Notes: generated from the sequence alone by a model not told the origin. Shown: positions 1 through 12,352, counted from the stretch's first letter. The stretch is 64,000 nucleotides of DNA from Dioscorea cayenensis subsp. rotundata (GCF_009730915.1 NC_052480.1:4092001-4156000); one strand, 5' to 3'. Translations and numbers: made by a program.

Positions 1-1184
<1,184 letters not shown>

Positions 1185-1267
1185 TGCTCTTATTTTATAA
1201 TAATCATCAAACTTGTTTCTTGTTTTTTTTAGTTATTATGATTAAGAACAGATATTATATCAATCAG

Positions 1268-1279
1268 ATTTGTGGTAAT
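1268..1279. repeat. LINE target-site duplication, left copy
   Basis: The 12-mer atttgtggtaat is repeated exactly at 8019-8030. The two copies bracket the LINE at 1280-8018 and mark its insertion site downstream of reductase copy 1. Confidence 0.88.
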
Positions 1280-1734
1280 GATAAAAGGTGGATAAAACCA
1301 CATTCATAAAGAAAACACCGAAGACAAAATACAACAAGAGACCCACAAGAAGTGGGAGGACCAACAACACAACAGACTCAGCAGAAAACCACAAAAAGAG
1401 GAAGCCCAAACAAGAGAAGGGGCAACCCCAAAAAGACAACAACACTTCACATCTCCCGGGTAAGAACTATCCTCCTGAGGAAGATGGTGCTCCACCTCCT
1501 AGCGTAAATGAACTCCGAGCTCGCTTGATCTTCTTAATTGGTTCTTCCAACTTTGCTCTTTTAGAGTCAGGAGCTGCATTCAGCCATATGAGAAATATAT
1601 GAATAATCTTCACAATAAGAGAAGCAAACGAAGCACATGGAGATGAAAAAATGCGAGCATTTCATTCAATCCAGATATTCCAAGTAATGGCTCTAGCTAA
1701 GAGGTCCCAAAAAGAAAGATAACGACCTCGGAAG

Positions 1735-4700
1735 TTATTTCGCCGATTTCCCCACGGATCTCGCATGGATAAAGGACCGGATCGAGACCTCGAACAACCG
1801 TCCGAAGAAGTTCCAAACATGCTGAAGCAACAGAGACCTGAGTGAGGAGGTGATCGGTCGATTCAACATCGAGCATGGCACATGACACAAGTAGTTGAAG
1901 AAACAAAAATTGCATCTTCTAAGTGCCAAATTTTTCCAACGAGAGAATCTTATCCTCCCAAGCCGACCCAGGTTGAAGAGGTTGACTTTCCTAGGGCAGC
2001 TACCCCTTAGGATAATGGGTGATCGAGGGACAACGAATCCCCCCATCAATGAGGAAGGAATAGAAAGATTTAACAGAGAAACGACCATTAGGGGACAGGC
2101 CCCAGCGCTTTCGATCACTGCCAGAACTCTGTAAGTTATCAAGTAAAGATCGCAAAGAGGGATAATCCTCCAGCGGCAACCAATCAGCACTACCCACCAA
2201 ATCCCTAACCGTGCCATCTTTGTGCGAGGACAAGTTACAACGATGTGGCCAAATGTTGGCAGGAGCACGACCCTCAAGCCAATTGTCCAACCAGAAAAGT
2301 GTAGTGGAACCATCATTCACAGTGGTAATCAAATTCATCCTAACGCGAGGCAAGGAGTGGAGAATCCCACTCAAAAGAAGGATCGCCGAGAAGGTTGCTT
2401 ATGGAGCAGACTTCCGGATAGGGATCCTATCGAAATAGTTAGCATGGAAGACCAACCCCCACACCCGGTTGTTACGGACATCGACTTCCACCACCACTTA
2501 CCAAGAAGGGCCATGTTGAAAGTAGCCAGATTAAGAATACCCCAACCCCCCTGCTCCCTAGGACGACAAATCCTATCCCACTTAACCAATCGATTTTTGG
2601 GATCTTTGGAGATCGGGGGCGGACCATAAGAAGTCCCTTCTAATCCTATCAATGCTTTTGATAACCCAACCAAGAAGCTTGAAAATAGACATCCAGTAGG
2701 TAGGAATAGCAGATAGGACCGAGTTTAGAAGCGTCAGGCGCCCACCAAGTGAAAGAAATTTGGATTTCCAGACCGCCAACCTAGATCTAATCTTATGGAT
2801 AAGGATATCCCAATCTTGCTTTCTAGGTCGGCCCCCCACAATAGGGAGCCCAAGGTAGGCCAGTGGTAAGGCGCCAGTACTGCAATGTAGAGTCCTAGCA
2901 AGGTGAGTTTGAGGCGCCAAAGTCCTATTGGAGGAGTACAGACATGATTTCTTAGAATTAACACATAATCCAGAAAGGCCTTCAAAGAATAAGAGGATCA
3001 ATTTGATGATACGCAGATCTTCCCCTCCCCCAGCCGTCATGATAAGTAGATCATCCGCATACTGCAAATGACACATCTTAGACCCCGAATTTCCAAGAGG
3101 CACCCCAATTAGGATCCTAGAGTTTAGTGCGTTGTTGAATAAGGTACTCAAAGACATCCGCCACTGTGAGTAACAGAGAACGGGGACGGAGGGTCTCCCC
3201 GCCTCAATCCCCTTGTATCCCGACATAACCACACTCCTTTCCATTGATAAGAAACTTAGCCTTAGACGAGTATAGAATGGACTTAATCCACCCCACCCAT
3301 CTATCGCTGAACCCCCGAGCATACATGAGCTCCAAGAGAAAATTCCAATCCACAGTATCAAACGCTTTAGAGAAGTCCACCTTAAAAATGTGGCCCGGGA
3401 TATGATGCCGTTGCATGTAATAAATGAGCTCCTGAGCCGTAGCAATATTGTCAATAATACATCTGCCCTTGATGAATGCCGATTGGGTCATGTCAATCAG
3501 ATCACTGATCCCATCGCAAAGTCTGTTCGCCAAAAGCTTAGAGAGAATTTTGAGGGAAGAGTTGATTAGGCTAATTGGACGATAATGCGAGGGATCTTCT
3601 GGAGTTTGAGTTTTAGGAATTAGCGCAATATTCGACCAATTAATTCTTTCCAGGTTGGCTCTCCCCCAGAAGAAGTCATCACACAACTTAAAAATGTCAT
3701 CCTTGATAACGTCCCAAAATTTTTGGAAGAAGAAAAGTGGGAAGCCATCCGGGCTCAGCGCCTTATCAGCACTCATACTGAAAACCGCCTTTTTGATTTC
3801 CTCCTGAGTGAAAGGAGCATCTAAATAGGATAAGTTGTGAAGGGTTTTAGGACCAAGCAAGGTATTCCATCGACCTTTTACGACGGTAACCCCTGGTCGA
3901 ACCATAGAGATCCTGGAAAAATGAAGTAAATGCGTCACCAATTCCTTGAGCGTCATCAACCCTTATATTATCATGCAGCACCCACGGCACGAAATTCCTA
4001 TTCCGGCGACCATTTGCAACCGCGTTGAAGAATTTTGTATTTTCGTCGCCTTCCTTAATCCAAGTCACTCGCATGACGCTTCCAGAGAGATTTCTTCCTG
4101 CTTGAAAATTTTGTCAAGTTCATTTCTTAATGACATCTCAAGTTTGAAATCCTCATACGACAAAGGTCTACCCTCATTAGTAACCCTCGAGTCCTTCTAA
4201 CTCATTCAACAACGCAGTTTCTTAAGTTTGATTGATCCAAAGTCGTGTTTGGCCCAATGCTTGATCCGGCCTGGGTAAGTGAGAGTTTCTTTGACAGAGT
4301 AAAGGCCCCACACCCGGGGCGGGGGAGATCCCACCAGTCTCTAATTAAGTCACCAAAATTATCGGCAAGACACCACGCTTGTTCAAAAACGAAAAAGTGC
4401 GAGCAACAGGAATATGGGTACCCGATTCCAACCTAATTGGTACATGGTCAGATCTCAGTCGAGGAAGACTGTTCTGAAGGACTTTGGGAAACAACCCCAC
4501 CCGAAAGCGGAGTTAATCAAGAAACGGTCAAGCCTAACCCAAATTGGATTAGCTTGCCCATTTGTCCATGTAAATTTCTTCCCAACGCTAGGTGGTTCCA
4601 AAAGTTGGAGGTCCCTAATGAAGTCCTGGGCCAATTTAATGTCCTGACGATTGAAAATGCCATTCGGCTTATCGGAAGGATCAAAGATTGAATTAAAATC

Positions 4701-5120
4701 CCCACAGATAACCCAAGGAATGCCACTCCCCGGTTGGCATCCTCTAATTTCATTCCAGAATTCTAGCTTAAGGTGGCGATCGACTGGCCCATAAACCGAG
4801 GTGCAGACCCAAATCGCGTTATTAGTACGGTTGGTAAATTTAACTGTAAGACTAAAGACTCCTTTATGTGTCTCAGTTCCTTCAAAAAGATTACTATTCC
4901 AACCCACAATAATACCACCAGCCGTACCAGCAGCCGGAACAAAGGAGAAATGGTCCAACCGAGGACCACCAATAGACCTCCAGATGGAAGGGTCAATTGA
5001 ATTCAACTTGGACTCTTGAAGACAACAAATGTCCGCATGATGGAGATGAAGGAAATCCTTAACTAGGAATCTTTTAGACGGCATTCCTAGACCGCGTACA
5101 TTCCAAGTAATTATATTCAT
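1735..5120 (-). pseudogene. LINE ORF2: endonuclease, reverse transcriptase, zf-RVT (frame-broken)
   Basis: The ATG at 5120 starts NIITWNVRGLG, the APE-type endonuclease start. QESK and CGDFNSIF follow; the open frame ends near 4455. Further pieces in shifting frames are a linker (GDENTKFFNAVANG, about 4074-3880), the reverse transcriptase N-half (3959-3204, with SPDGFPLFFFQKFW), its palm with the catalytic YADD box near 3050-3065 (frame 3454-2582), and a C-terminal part with GRFSVKSFYSF and a zf-RVT-like end (2374-1735). Endonuclease and reverse transcriptase would carry out target-primed reverse transcription. At least four frame breaks or stops make it non-functional. The start is 6 bases after the ORF1 stop and in the same frame. 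The 3' boundary of the coding part is approximate. Confidence 0.9.
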
Positions 5121-5126
5121 TAACAA

Positions 5127-8015
5127 CTAATCAGTCCGAGAAACGGGGCCAGCATTGGAGGACCCCGCACCATCTCCATTTGGAGCTAACCGTTTAGATT
5201 CAAGCAATCGTAAATGTGCAAAACATTTATCTCTATGATGCATGGAATCAAAGGTAATGCCACATGCCATACAATAATTATTCAGATGCATATCAGTCCA
5301 ATCGGAAATAAGAAGAGGGGAAGAGGATGTACCGTCCGGAGGTGAGGTCGAGTTCCCTTTTTTCTTAACTGATCTAGGTGGCTGTGAAATAAACCCAGCT
5401 TCCTCAGTCCATCTAGAAGAGGGTTTTTTTCTACGCTCACTTCTTCTGGCGACCTGAGAGGTATCTTCATTTTGCTCAGTCTGTAGCAAGCGCCTGATCT
5501 TCACCTCAAAATCAGACTCCGAGTCATCCGAGTAATGACTTTCAATGCTGTCATCACCATGGTCCACACCAACCTCCTCCAGTCCCTTCCCAGGTTCAGG
5601 AATTAATCCTTCATCTTGAATATCACCACCCCAAATTTCAATGTTTTCTTTCACATCATCTCCCAAGGCTCGGTCAGTTTTGGATGCGAGATCCGTAGAG
5701 AATTTTGATGGAACCAGAGTCCAAACACCGTGGATGAATACCCATGAGAAGTTGGGCGGGAGACTGAAATTCGAAGGGGGTCTAGAAGGATCACAGAATG
5801 AAGCCTCAGTAGGTAATTCCCCTTGGGCCGCGACATCTCTTCCCGGCCCAACACCCATTGGGGCATTAGAGACCCTAACTTCCAATGGGTCGGCCACATT
5901 CGGCCCACATTTATTGCCCAAATCTCCATCAGAATTAAGGCCCATAGAGCTACGAATAAAATCTGGATCCGTGTCGGCCTGTCCAACCGAGGGAGACACA
6001 AAGGCCACAGCATTCCCAGTGCCACGCGTCGCCTTCGCACTCCCCAGCAGTCCCAGTTTTCCGCTGTCATTGACCTCGGTAGAAGCGGCCACCTCGACCA
6101 ACCCCAGCTCGACAGCGCCACTCCTGACACCCAAATTGGCGTCATCATGTGGCGAAAATGAACCAGCAATTAAAGCTTCTCTCTCCTGCTCCTCTTCCAA
6201 CGGTTTAGATCCAACGGTCCGAGACACGTCTGGACCGCCACCGTGGGAGGTATTTCCGCTACCGTCAACCATCGCATCACCACCAGGAAGGATCCCCGGA
6301 GTTGTCGCTGCGGCCCCGGGAGCATGGCTCACCGGTCGGGCCTCAATAAGGTTAATCATCTCGACCCCGGGAGCGGAGCTCACCAGTCGGGCCACAGTGG
6401 AACTCAATTGCACAGCCCCGGGAGCCTCGCTCTCCGGACGGGCCACCGCGGAACTCGACAGCACGACCCTGGGAGCCTCGCTCACCGGCCGGGTCCTCTC
6501 CTCCTGTCGTGTCGACGTATGCGGTCGCGGCCTCCATCCTTGGAGAACAGTTCGATTATGATCAGTCTCGCGAGCAGGTCGACGTTGGCCCTCCCGGTCA
6601 GGCCGAGGGCGTTGGTCCTCCCTAGCACGACGATGGTCCTCCTTCGCAACAATGAGAGATTCCTTTCCCGAGTTCTCCTTCTGTAACCGAGTCTCCACCA
6701 CCCCTTTACCCTTCGCTTCACTCGGGATCTCATGGGTGAACCGAACGTGGTCACCCATCCGCTCCTCCTCTTCCATCGCCGACAGCGCCGAAGTGTAGAC
6801 AAACTTCTCCAAATCCCGACGGAAAGTAGGGAACGGCAGCTTGTTGTCTGTGATGAGCACTGTGAACTTCCTCATGTCGAAGCTGAAGGAGACTTCAAAA
6901 GGGATCCTCGCATGTCGGTGACACCTTACCAGAACAGAGAGGAAGGCCTTATGAGGCTTACTCGGCTGCGGGATCGCCACCAGGTCACCAACAGGACGAA
7001 GGAGATCCACTAACACCGTCCACGTCCAAGCATGCAGCGGGAGGTTCCAAATCAGGAGAACTTGGCCCTTCCCCGACGCAGCGCCGACTGAGCCAATCTC
7101 CGCCGTCCACGGAGAGATGGATATAACGCAAGGACCCATACGTGACGGCAGGCTAAGTTCTCCGACCTTACTCGCCTTGATAGCCTCATTCTCACTGCAC
7201 AGGGTGGCCAGGAATGAGTTACCTCTGAACTCATAAACTGCATCCACTCGTGGGGTATTCAGAGCTCCCGGGAGGAATTCAAGGAGAATGTCGTCGCTGG
7301 TCTGGCCGGAGACAACATCTAGCACCATAACCTTGGCGAGCTCCTTCCGGAGTTTGGATGTCTCATGCGACAGGGAGATGGAGATATGCGATTTAAAAGG
7401 GTTTAATCTATCAACCGTGGTTTTCTCAACCTGCGAGGGAGGGACCTCAGGAAAAACAAAAGTTCTGTTAGTCTTGGCCGTCGGACGGACACGACGGTGT
7501 CTTGGAGGCGACGGCAGCTCCACTCTACACCCAGAAGCCATGTGGCCCGCACCACCACAACGTCGGCATGTTAAGCGATGTCTACATTCCGAGGTCTTGT
7601 GTGACGTCTTAAGACAGTGCCCGCACATCGTCGGAGATCGTTGCCTCTTGACACCTGTTACCAAGGAATGGCTAGCCGGAGAAGAGACATGAGAGGTTCG
7701 GGTATCTCCAGTATCCTCCGGCCTCGGACTGCACTTGTTCTTACGACTCTGAACTCGTTCCCAGCCTTCCTCAGTCGAACAATCCTCAGGTAGAACTGTA
7801 GTCTCGGGAGGACTAGCGGCCTGAGCAAACGACTTCCCCGGTCGAACAAGAGCCGACCTAGCTGCGAACGCCTTACTATGTCCAGAAGGACGATGGTGAG
7901 GAGTCCGCCTAAACCCAGTGCCTCCCTTGCCCGATCCTCCCTTGTTACCTCCGCGACCACCACCATGAGCCCCGCCGTGCGCGCCGCCCAGGAGATCACC
8001 ATGGAGTGACTCCAT
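5127..8015 (-). CDS. LINE ORF1 protein, 962 aa, zinc-knuckle nucleic-acid binding
   Basis: Uninterrupted 962-residue frame. The N-terminus is glycine/histidine-rich (residues 5-35). Two adjacent CX2CX4HX4C zinc knuckles lie at about 131-144 and 150-163. A folded region (about 205-420) resembles the RRM/DUF4283-like part of plant L1 ORF1 proteins. A long, charged, repetitive, probably disordered region follows, with recurring ARPVS/AP-G blocks, and there is a third Cys/His cluster (CX2CX7HX4C) near the C-terminus. The expected role is binding the element RNA in a ribonucleoprotein. It ends in a single TAG, and ORF2 begins 6 bases later in the same frame. An ORF this long staying open beside a broken ORF2 suggests a fairly recent insertion. 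Frames on the opposite strand here are shadows of its GC-rich codons. Confidence 0.88.
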   Translation of the reverse strand: MESLHGDLLGGAHGGAHGGGRGGNKGGSGKGGTGFRRTPHHRPSGHSKAFAARSALVRPGKSFAQAASPPETTVLPEDCSTEEGWERVQSRKNKCSPRPEDTGDTRTSHVSSPASHSLVTGVKRQRSPTMCGHCLKTSHKTSECRHRLTCRRCGGAGHMASGCRVELPSPPRHRRVRPTAKTNRTFVFPEVPPSQVEKTTVDRLNPFKSHISISLSHETSKLRKELAKVMVLDVVSGQTSDDILLEFLPGALNTPRVDAVYEFRGNSFLATLCSENEAIKASKVGELSLPSRMGPCVISISPWTAEIGSVGAASGKGQVLLIWNLPLHAWTWTVLVDLLRPVGDLVAIPQPSKPHKAFLSVLVRCHRHARIPFEVSFSFDMRKFTVLITDNKLPFPTFRRDLEKFVYTSALSAMEEEERMGDHVRFTHEIPSEAKGKGVVETRLQKENSGKESLIVAKEDHRRAREDQRPRPDREGQRRPARETDHNRTVLQGWRPRPHTSTRQEERTRPVSEAPRVVLSSSAVARPESEAPGAVQLSSTVARLVSSAPGVEMINLIEARPVSHAPGAAATTPGILPGGDAMVDGSGNTSHGGGPDVSRTVGSKPLEEEQEREALIAGSFSPHDDANLGVRSGAVELGLVEVAASTEVNDSGKLGLLGSAKATRGTGNAVAFVSPSVGQADTDPDFIRSSMGLNSDGDLGNKCGPNVADPLEVRVSNAPMGVGPGRDVAAQGELPTEASFCDPSRPPSNFSLPPNFSWVFIHGVWTLVPSKFSTDLASKTDRALGDDVKENIEIWGGDIQDEGLIPEPGKGLEEVGVDHGDDSIESHYSDDSESDFEVKIRRLLQTEQNEDTSQVARRSERRKKPSSRWTEEAGFISQPPRSVKKKGNSTSPPDGTSSSPLLISDWTDMHLNNYCMACGITFDSMHHRDKCFAHLRLLESKRLAPNGDGAGSSNAGPVSRTD

Positions 8016-8018
8016 CCT

Positions 8019-8030
8019 ATTTGTGGTAAT
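8019..8030. repeat. LINE target-site duplication, right copy
   Basis: Exact second copy of the 12-mer found at 1268-1279. Confidence 0.88.
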
Positions 8031-8282
8031 TTTTGCACTATAAAAAAAATTACAATCTTATAAAGAATTAATAAACATCCCGCTACATGCATGTACCTCC
8101 ATGTAGTCGTTCCTGAAGTTGTTGTGAGCTTTCCTATTTATTATTGTAATTTTATTGTTATTTAATGGATATAATTTATCTATTTTTTAAAAATAAATAA
8201 ATAAATAAATATCTCACCATGTCTAAATAACAAAATATGCGATTTTTCTTGTGCATTTGTTATCCAGGTGAACGCCACACTT

Positions 8283-8640
8283 AAAGGTAAATCACATTCA
8301 TTAAGAGACAAAAGGTACAACGATAGCAAAATTCTAATAGATGTGGAAATCAAAAACAGTACTTAAAGACAAACACAATAAAAAAAACAACAAACTATAA
8401 AAAGGAGACGGAGACTGCCTTAGCTAGATAGTGCGCCGAAGCTGGCAACACTCAGTGCGGCATGGACAGATCATCTAGCCTGAGTCAGGAAGAACGGTGG
8501 GCTCCCTTGGATCACTCGCTCCCTCAGCACAAGTCCCAAGATAATCCAAGCTGCGCTTGGCAGAAGCAATAGAGTCTTCCAGTTTGATCCTTTTGACCAT
8601 GGGTGTTGCATTCCACCATAGAAGTAGCTAATTAATGGTT
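8283..8640 (-). mobile_element. LINE 3'-end fragment
   Basis: Read on the minus strand, this stretch has the character of a plant L1 tail: a T-rich end of the type gttgtaccttttgtctctta, like the end of the LINE at 1280. It contains no ORF. Both limits are approximate and I found no target duplication. It is probably a 5'-truncated relic of another LINE insertion. Confidence 0.5.
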
Positions 8641-9089
8641 AATTTTGCACAAGATAAAGGTGACAGGAAATAGCTTAAAATTAAAAACACGCTTATTTTT
8701 TTCAAACCAAATGCACCAAATTAAAGTATGAGAGACAGAGTCCCACTATATCTTTTGGAAGGTGGGATGAGAACCCTCCAAGAACCCCAAACTTAGCGAA
8801 GGGAAGTAGGGAGGTGTGAGAGTTGGAAGAGTTTTTTTAAGGTCACTTTTTTGTATGAACTTTTTAAGATTTTTTTTTTCAAAATGTTGGAAGAATTATT
8901 GATCGAGTCTGCAAGCCTTCTTTCATTTTATAAATTCCAATTTTTATTTTTATTTTTATTTATTAAGTCATTGATTTATTTTGATTTATTTTTAATGTAG
9001 CTTATAATCTCATATGATATCTCATAATATTCATTTTACAGGGTGAATTATTAGTCATCCTCCATTACAATTGATTTTTTTTAGACACA
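8641..9089. other. AT-rich intergenic stretch
   Basis: T-rich sequence with simple homopolymer runs between two LINE fragments. I see no gene. Confidence 0.5.
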
Positions 9090-10254
9090 TTATACTTGAA
9101 CATATTTCCCTTGCTACTTGGAGGAAGATTAGGGGAAGTAGGCTGGATTAATTTGCTTTTGTGCCTGCCATTGGTTCTGCTGACAAAATTATCATGGGTT
9201 GGAACGGTGCTCTCTTAGCGGGTAAACTAGAAAAGGTCGGGACTTTTAGCATAACAGTTGAATTCCGTTCCAAAAAGGATAACTTCACTTGGCGTTGTAC
9301 TTCAGTGTACGAGTCCAATGCTAGAGCCCAGAAACATAGCTTTTGGAAGGAGCTCAATAACTACGGTGGTGACCTGTTGGTTCCCTGGGTGATTTGTGGG
9401 AATTTCAACGCCATCTTTTCAAAAGAGGACAAGCCTTAGGGGTGCCAAATCTAGAGGATATTCGAAATGCTAATTGTTTCGTGCATGATCTAAGGTTGCA
9501 AGAACCTCCCTCGATTGGGCGAAGGTTCTCTTGGACAAATGGGTAGGTGGACTCGATCTGGGTAAAGTTAGATCGCTTCTTGGTTAATAACGCTTGGGCC
9601 GACCAATTTCCTAGATTACTTCAGAACAACCTACCTAGGCTGGGCCTCGATCATGTGCCAATTAGACTCGAAGTCGGATCTCACTGCTCAAATCCTAGAC
9701 ATTTCAGATATGAATTGGCCTAGTCATCAGCTGAGGGGTTTGATGACCTAGTACGCCAATGTTGGGAGGATATGCCCCAAAGTTGGTGCGGCGTGTTTAT
9801 TATGGCAAAAAAGCTAACTGGGCTAAGAGAGTGCCTACAAAAGTGGGGAAAATTTAGCTTTGGCTCCATAAAGCTTAAAAAGCTGGCATTGTTACAAGAT
9901 GTAGAGGCGCTAGATGTGATTAAGGAATCGAGAGGCCTATTGCCTGTAGAATTTAGGCAAGAAAAAACCCTGCTAGCAGCTTTGGAGGATATTCTTAAGA
10001 AAGAAGAGATTTATTAGAAGCAAAGATCTAGACTGCAGTGGTTGAGGAAAGGGATGGGAACACTAAATTTTTCCATACGGTGGCGAATGGCAGGAAAAAT
10101 AGAAATTTCATTCCAAGAATCAGCCATGAGGGCCATTTGGCTACGGATCCACTGGCTATTGGCCAGATCTTCACAACGCGTTTTCAACAACAATTTGGAC
10201 AGAAGCATGCTTTGAGATTAAGGGTGGACCTTCAGAAGCTACTGGGAAACAAAA
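9090..10254 (+). pseudogene. LINE ORF2 fragment (endonuclease to linker), degenerate
   Basis: A second, plus-strand L1 relic. 9161-9439 encodes endonuclease sequence with FSITVEFRSKKDN, CTSVYE and VPWVICGNFNAIF, matching the CGDFN box of the LINE at 1280-8018 with Asp changed to Asn. After stops, 10038-10250 gives ERDGNTKFFHTVANGRKNRN, the same linker found in the minus-strand LINE. Stops and frame changes are frequent. The fragment ends abruptly at about 10254, where copia sequence begins. It has no function left. Confidence 0.82.
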
Positions 10255-11200
10255 TGTATATACAAGCTCTTCATCCACAATGCTTAGAGAATTCAAAACA
10301 TACATGATAAACACCTTCAAAATGACTGACTTGGGGCAAATAAGTCATTTCCTTGGGCTAGAGGTGAAGTAGAACTCAAGTGCCATTTTTATCGGGTAGA
10401 AGAATTACATTGAAGGTGTGATACATCAAATGAATATGAGACAATGCAAGCCTACATCAACTCCAATAGGAGTGAATGATAAGTTACAAGATGATGCTGG
10501 TGAAGCCTGCTCAGATGCAGGGATTTTCAGAAGTCTAATTGGGAGGCTACTTTATGTCACACACACTCGATCGGACATATGCGTTACTATAAATTATTTG
10601 TCCAGTTTTATGAATCAGCCTCACAAGAACCACTTCACTGCAGCCAAGAGCGTGGTGAGATATATCGCAGGTACTAAGGAACTTGGACTCTGGTACTCGT
10701 GAGGAGATGAGGGTGTTCTAGAAACTTTCTCAAACATGGATTGGGATGGCTCCATGTCAGATCACAAGAGCACTTCAGGATTACTCTTTTGATTGGGGAT
10801 GAGTACAACTGAATAGGGATCTAAAAAGCAAGAGATTATTGCGTTGTCGATGACTGAGGCAGAGTACGTTGCGTCTATTGCTACAACATGTCCAATAGTG
10901 TGGTTGAGAAGAATCTTGCAAAATTGCGGGCATGAGATAATGAAGCCAACCAAGCTCTGGTGTGGCAATCTATATATCAGCAATTGCAGTAGTTAAAAAT
11001 CTTACACACCATGGAAGGACTAAGCACATAGACATGTGGTTTCATTTCATTTGGGGGTTGGTCACAGAGGGAGTGATCTCTCTTCACCACTGTTCCACCG
11101 AAGATTAGTTGGCCGATATCTTTATTAAGCCTCTTATAGTTGAGAAACATATGCACATGAGAGGTCAGCTTGGTTTAAGCATGCTTAAATCAAGGAGGGA
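10255..11200 (+). pseudogene. Ty1/copia pol 3' fragment (reverse transcriptase end and RNase H)
   Basis: The reading starts LREFKTYMINTFKMTDLGQ and continues with SHFLGLEVK, then CKPTSTPIG, a reverse-transcriptase end typical of copia elements. 10418-10702 stays open (SLIGRLLYVTHTRSDI and YIAGTKELGLW). RNase H motifs follow in broken frames (SDHKSTSG and SMTEAEYVA, about 10750-10875), then the usual C-terminal LADIFIKPL-type region near 11105-11135. A purine tract (caaggaggga, 11191-11200) directly precedes the LTR. Gag, protease and integrase are missing. In-frame stops show that it is dead. Confidence 0.88.
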
Positions 11201-11406
11201 TGTTGAGAAGTGATTGGAGCATGGGCTGTGAGGCATCACCGGAGATGGCAGCTGGCGGTGGTGTGCGGTGTGGAGCTGAGTATGGTCGCTTGGTGCTGTT
11301 CACGTACAAACGTGGAGGTTAGTATGGGTGTGTACTGTGAAATCTCGGTCAAGTTACTGAGATGTTTTGTAATGGGGGAGCATTGATTGTATCCATATCT
11401 CTAACA
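11201..11406 (+). repeat. Copia 3' LTR
   Basis: Starts with TGTTGAGAAG immediately after the polypurine tract and ends in ...ctaaca, giving the usual TG...CA limits at about 206 bases. No 5' LTR is present. The right limit is inferred from the CA and from a MITE starting at the next base; the real LTR could continue beyond that insertion. Confidence 0.65.
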
Positions 11407-12352
11407 GTCTGTTTGGATGCAAGGATCAATCTTTGTGGCATATGCATGCCCATGTTTGGGCATGTACCATTGGGGTTGGGATGGGATTGAGGGGGACGTC
11501 ATCCCCTCAAAACCTGGATTGCTCATGCCCCCACCCACACACACACACACAAATTTTGGGGGGCATGAGCATTCCTTGCCTTTTATTAACATTTTACCCA
11601 TAATAAATAAAAAATTATTTTTATAATGCACCCAATACTTCCTATAATTGAATCACTCTTAAATTAAATATATCCTATAATTAATTCCATTTAATTAAAT
11701 TAATATATGCCATTAAATATTTAACTATTATAATTAAATAAAAATATTTTAAAACATTTAATAATCATGAAATTATTTTAGGAAAGTAGAAATTTTGTAT
11801 ATTTTATCTTACACAAAAATGTAGTAAAAATGTATTATTTAATTTAATATTTAATTATAAAAATTAAATTGGATACTTTTTAATGAATTAATTATTTTAA
11901 TTATTATAATAAAAATGTATAATAATTAAAGTGGATTTTTATTTAAAATATTTAATTATAATAATTAAAATAAATAATTTTGTTTAAATTATTTAATAAA
12001 TTAAAAAATTAGTTATCCTTAAATATAATTAACTAATTTAAAATTTTATTTAAAAAATAAATACATCAATAACTTATTTTAAAAAAAAATTTATATAAAT
12101 TGGAGTCACTTAATAATTATTTCTTTTACAATTAAGACATATTATATAATTAAAATATTAGAGGGTATAAAAATAATTTTACTAAAATTTTCCCCTATAC
12201 CCTCTCGTATTCCTATCCTTGTCCTCTCAGTCAAACATTACTTTTGTTCTCATCCTTAATTTCTCTTTTCTATTTCTATTTCCATCCCGATCCCATCCCT
12301 ATTCCTATTCCCATTCCATCCCCATATTTTCATTCCTCCTAACCAAACGGAC
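11407..12352. mobile_element. MITE with GTCYGTTTGG terminal inverted repeats
   Basis: The left end (gtctgtttggatgcaagg) and right end (cctaaccaaacggac) are inverted copies. The interior is very AT-rich and non-coding, with C/T-rich text (cattcctattc type) near the right end mirrored by G-rich text on the left. The ends resemble the Tourist/Harbinger-like element at 22121. I could not recognise a clean target duplication. It starts at the base where the copia LTR ends. Confidence 0.62.

Larger units (their letters stand above)
1280..8018 (-). mobile_element. L1-type LINE retrotransposon with 12-bp target duplication
   Basis: Non-LTR retrotransposon read on the minus strand. In order it has a long ORF1, an endonuclease/reverse transcriptase/zf-RVT ORF2 and a 3' untranslated part of about 400 bases. 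Exact 12-bp duplications flank it. The 3' end (low coordinates) has no long poly-A; it simply ends in a pyrimidine-rich sequence. Only three bases precede the ORF1 ATG inside the duplication, so the copy is either trimmed exactly at ORF1 or belongs to a lineage with almost no leader. It is clearly richer in G+C than the surrounding DNA. ORF1 is open over 962 codons while ORF2 has several frame breaks, so this copy cannot move by itself. Confidence 0.92.

Noticed and set aside
5641..6561. Long plus-strand frame of 306 codons
   Set aside because: Antisense shadow of the GC-rich LINE ORF1; proline/serine-rich with no family resemblance.
7658..8092. Minus-strand frame extending upstream of ORF1
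   Set aside because: Different frame from ORF1 and crosses the LINE boundary at 8018 into target DNA.
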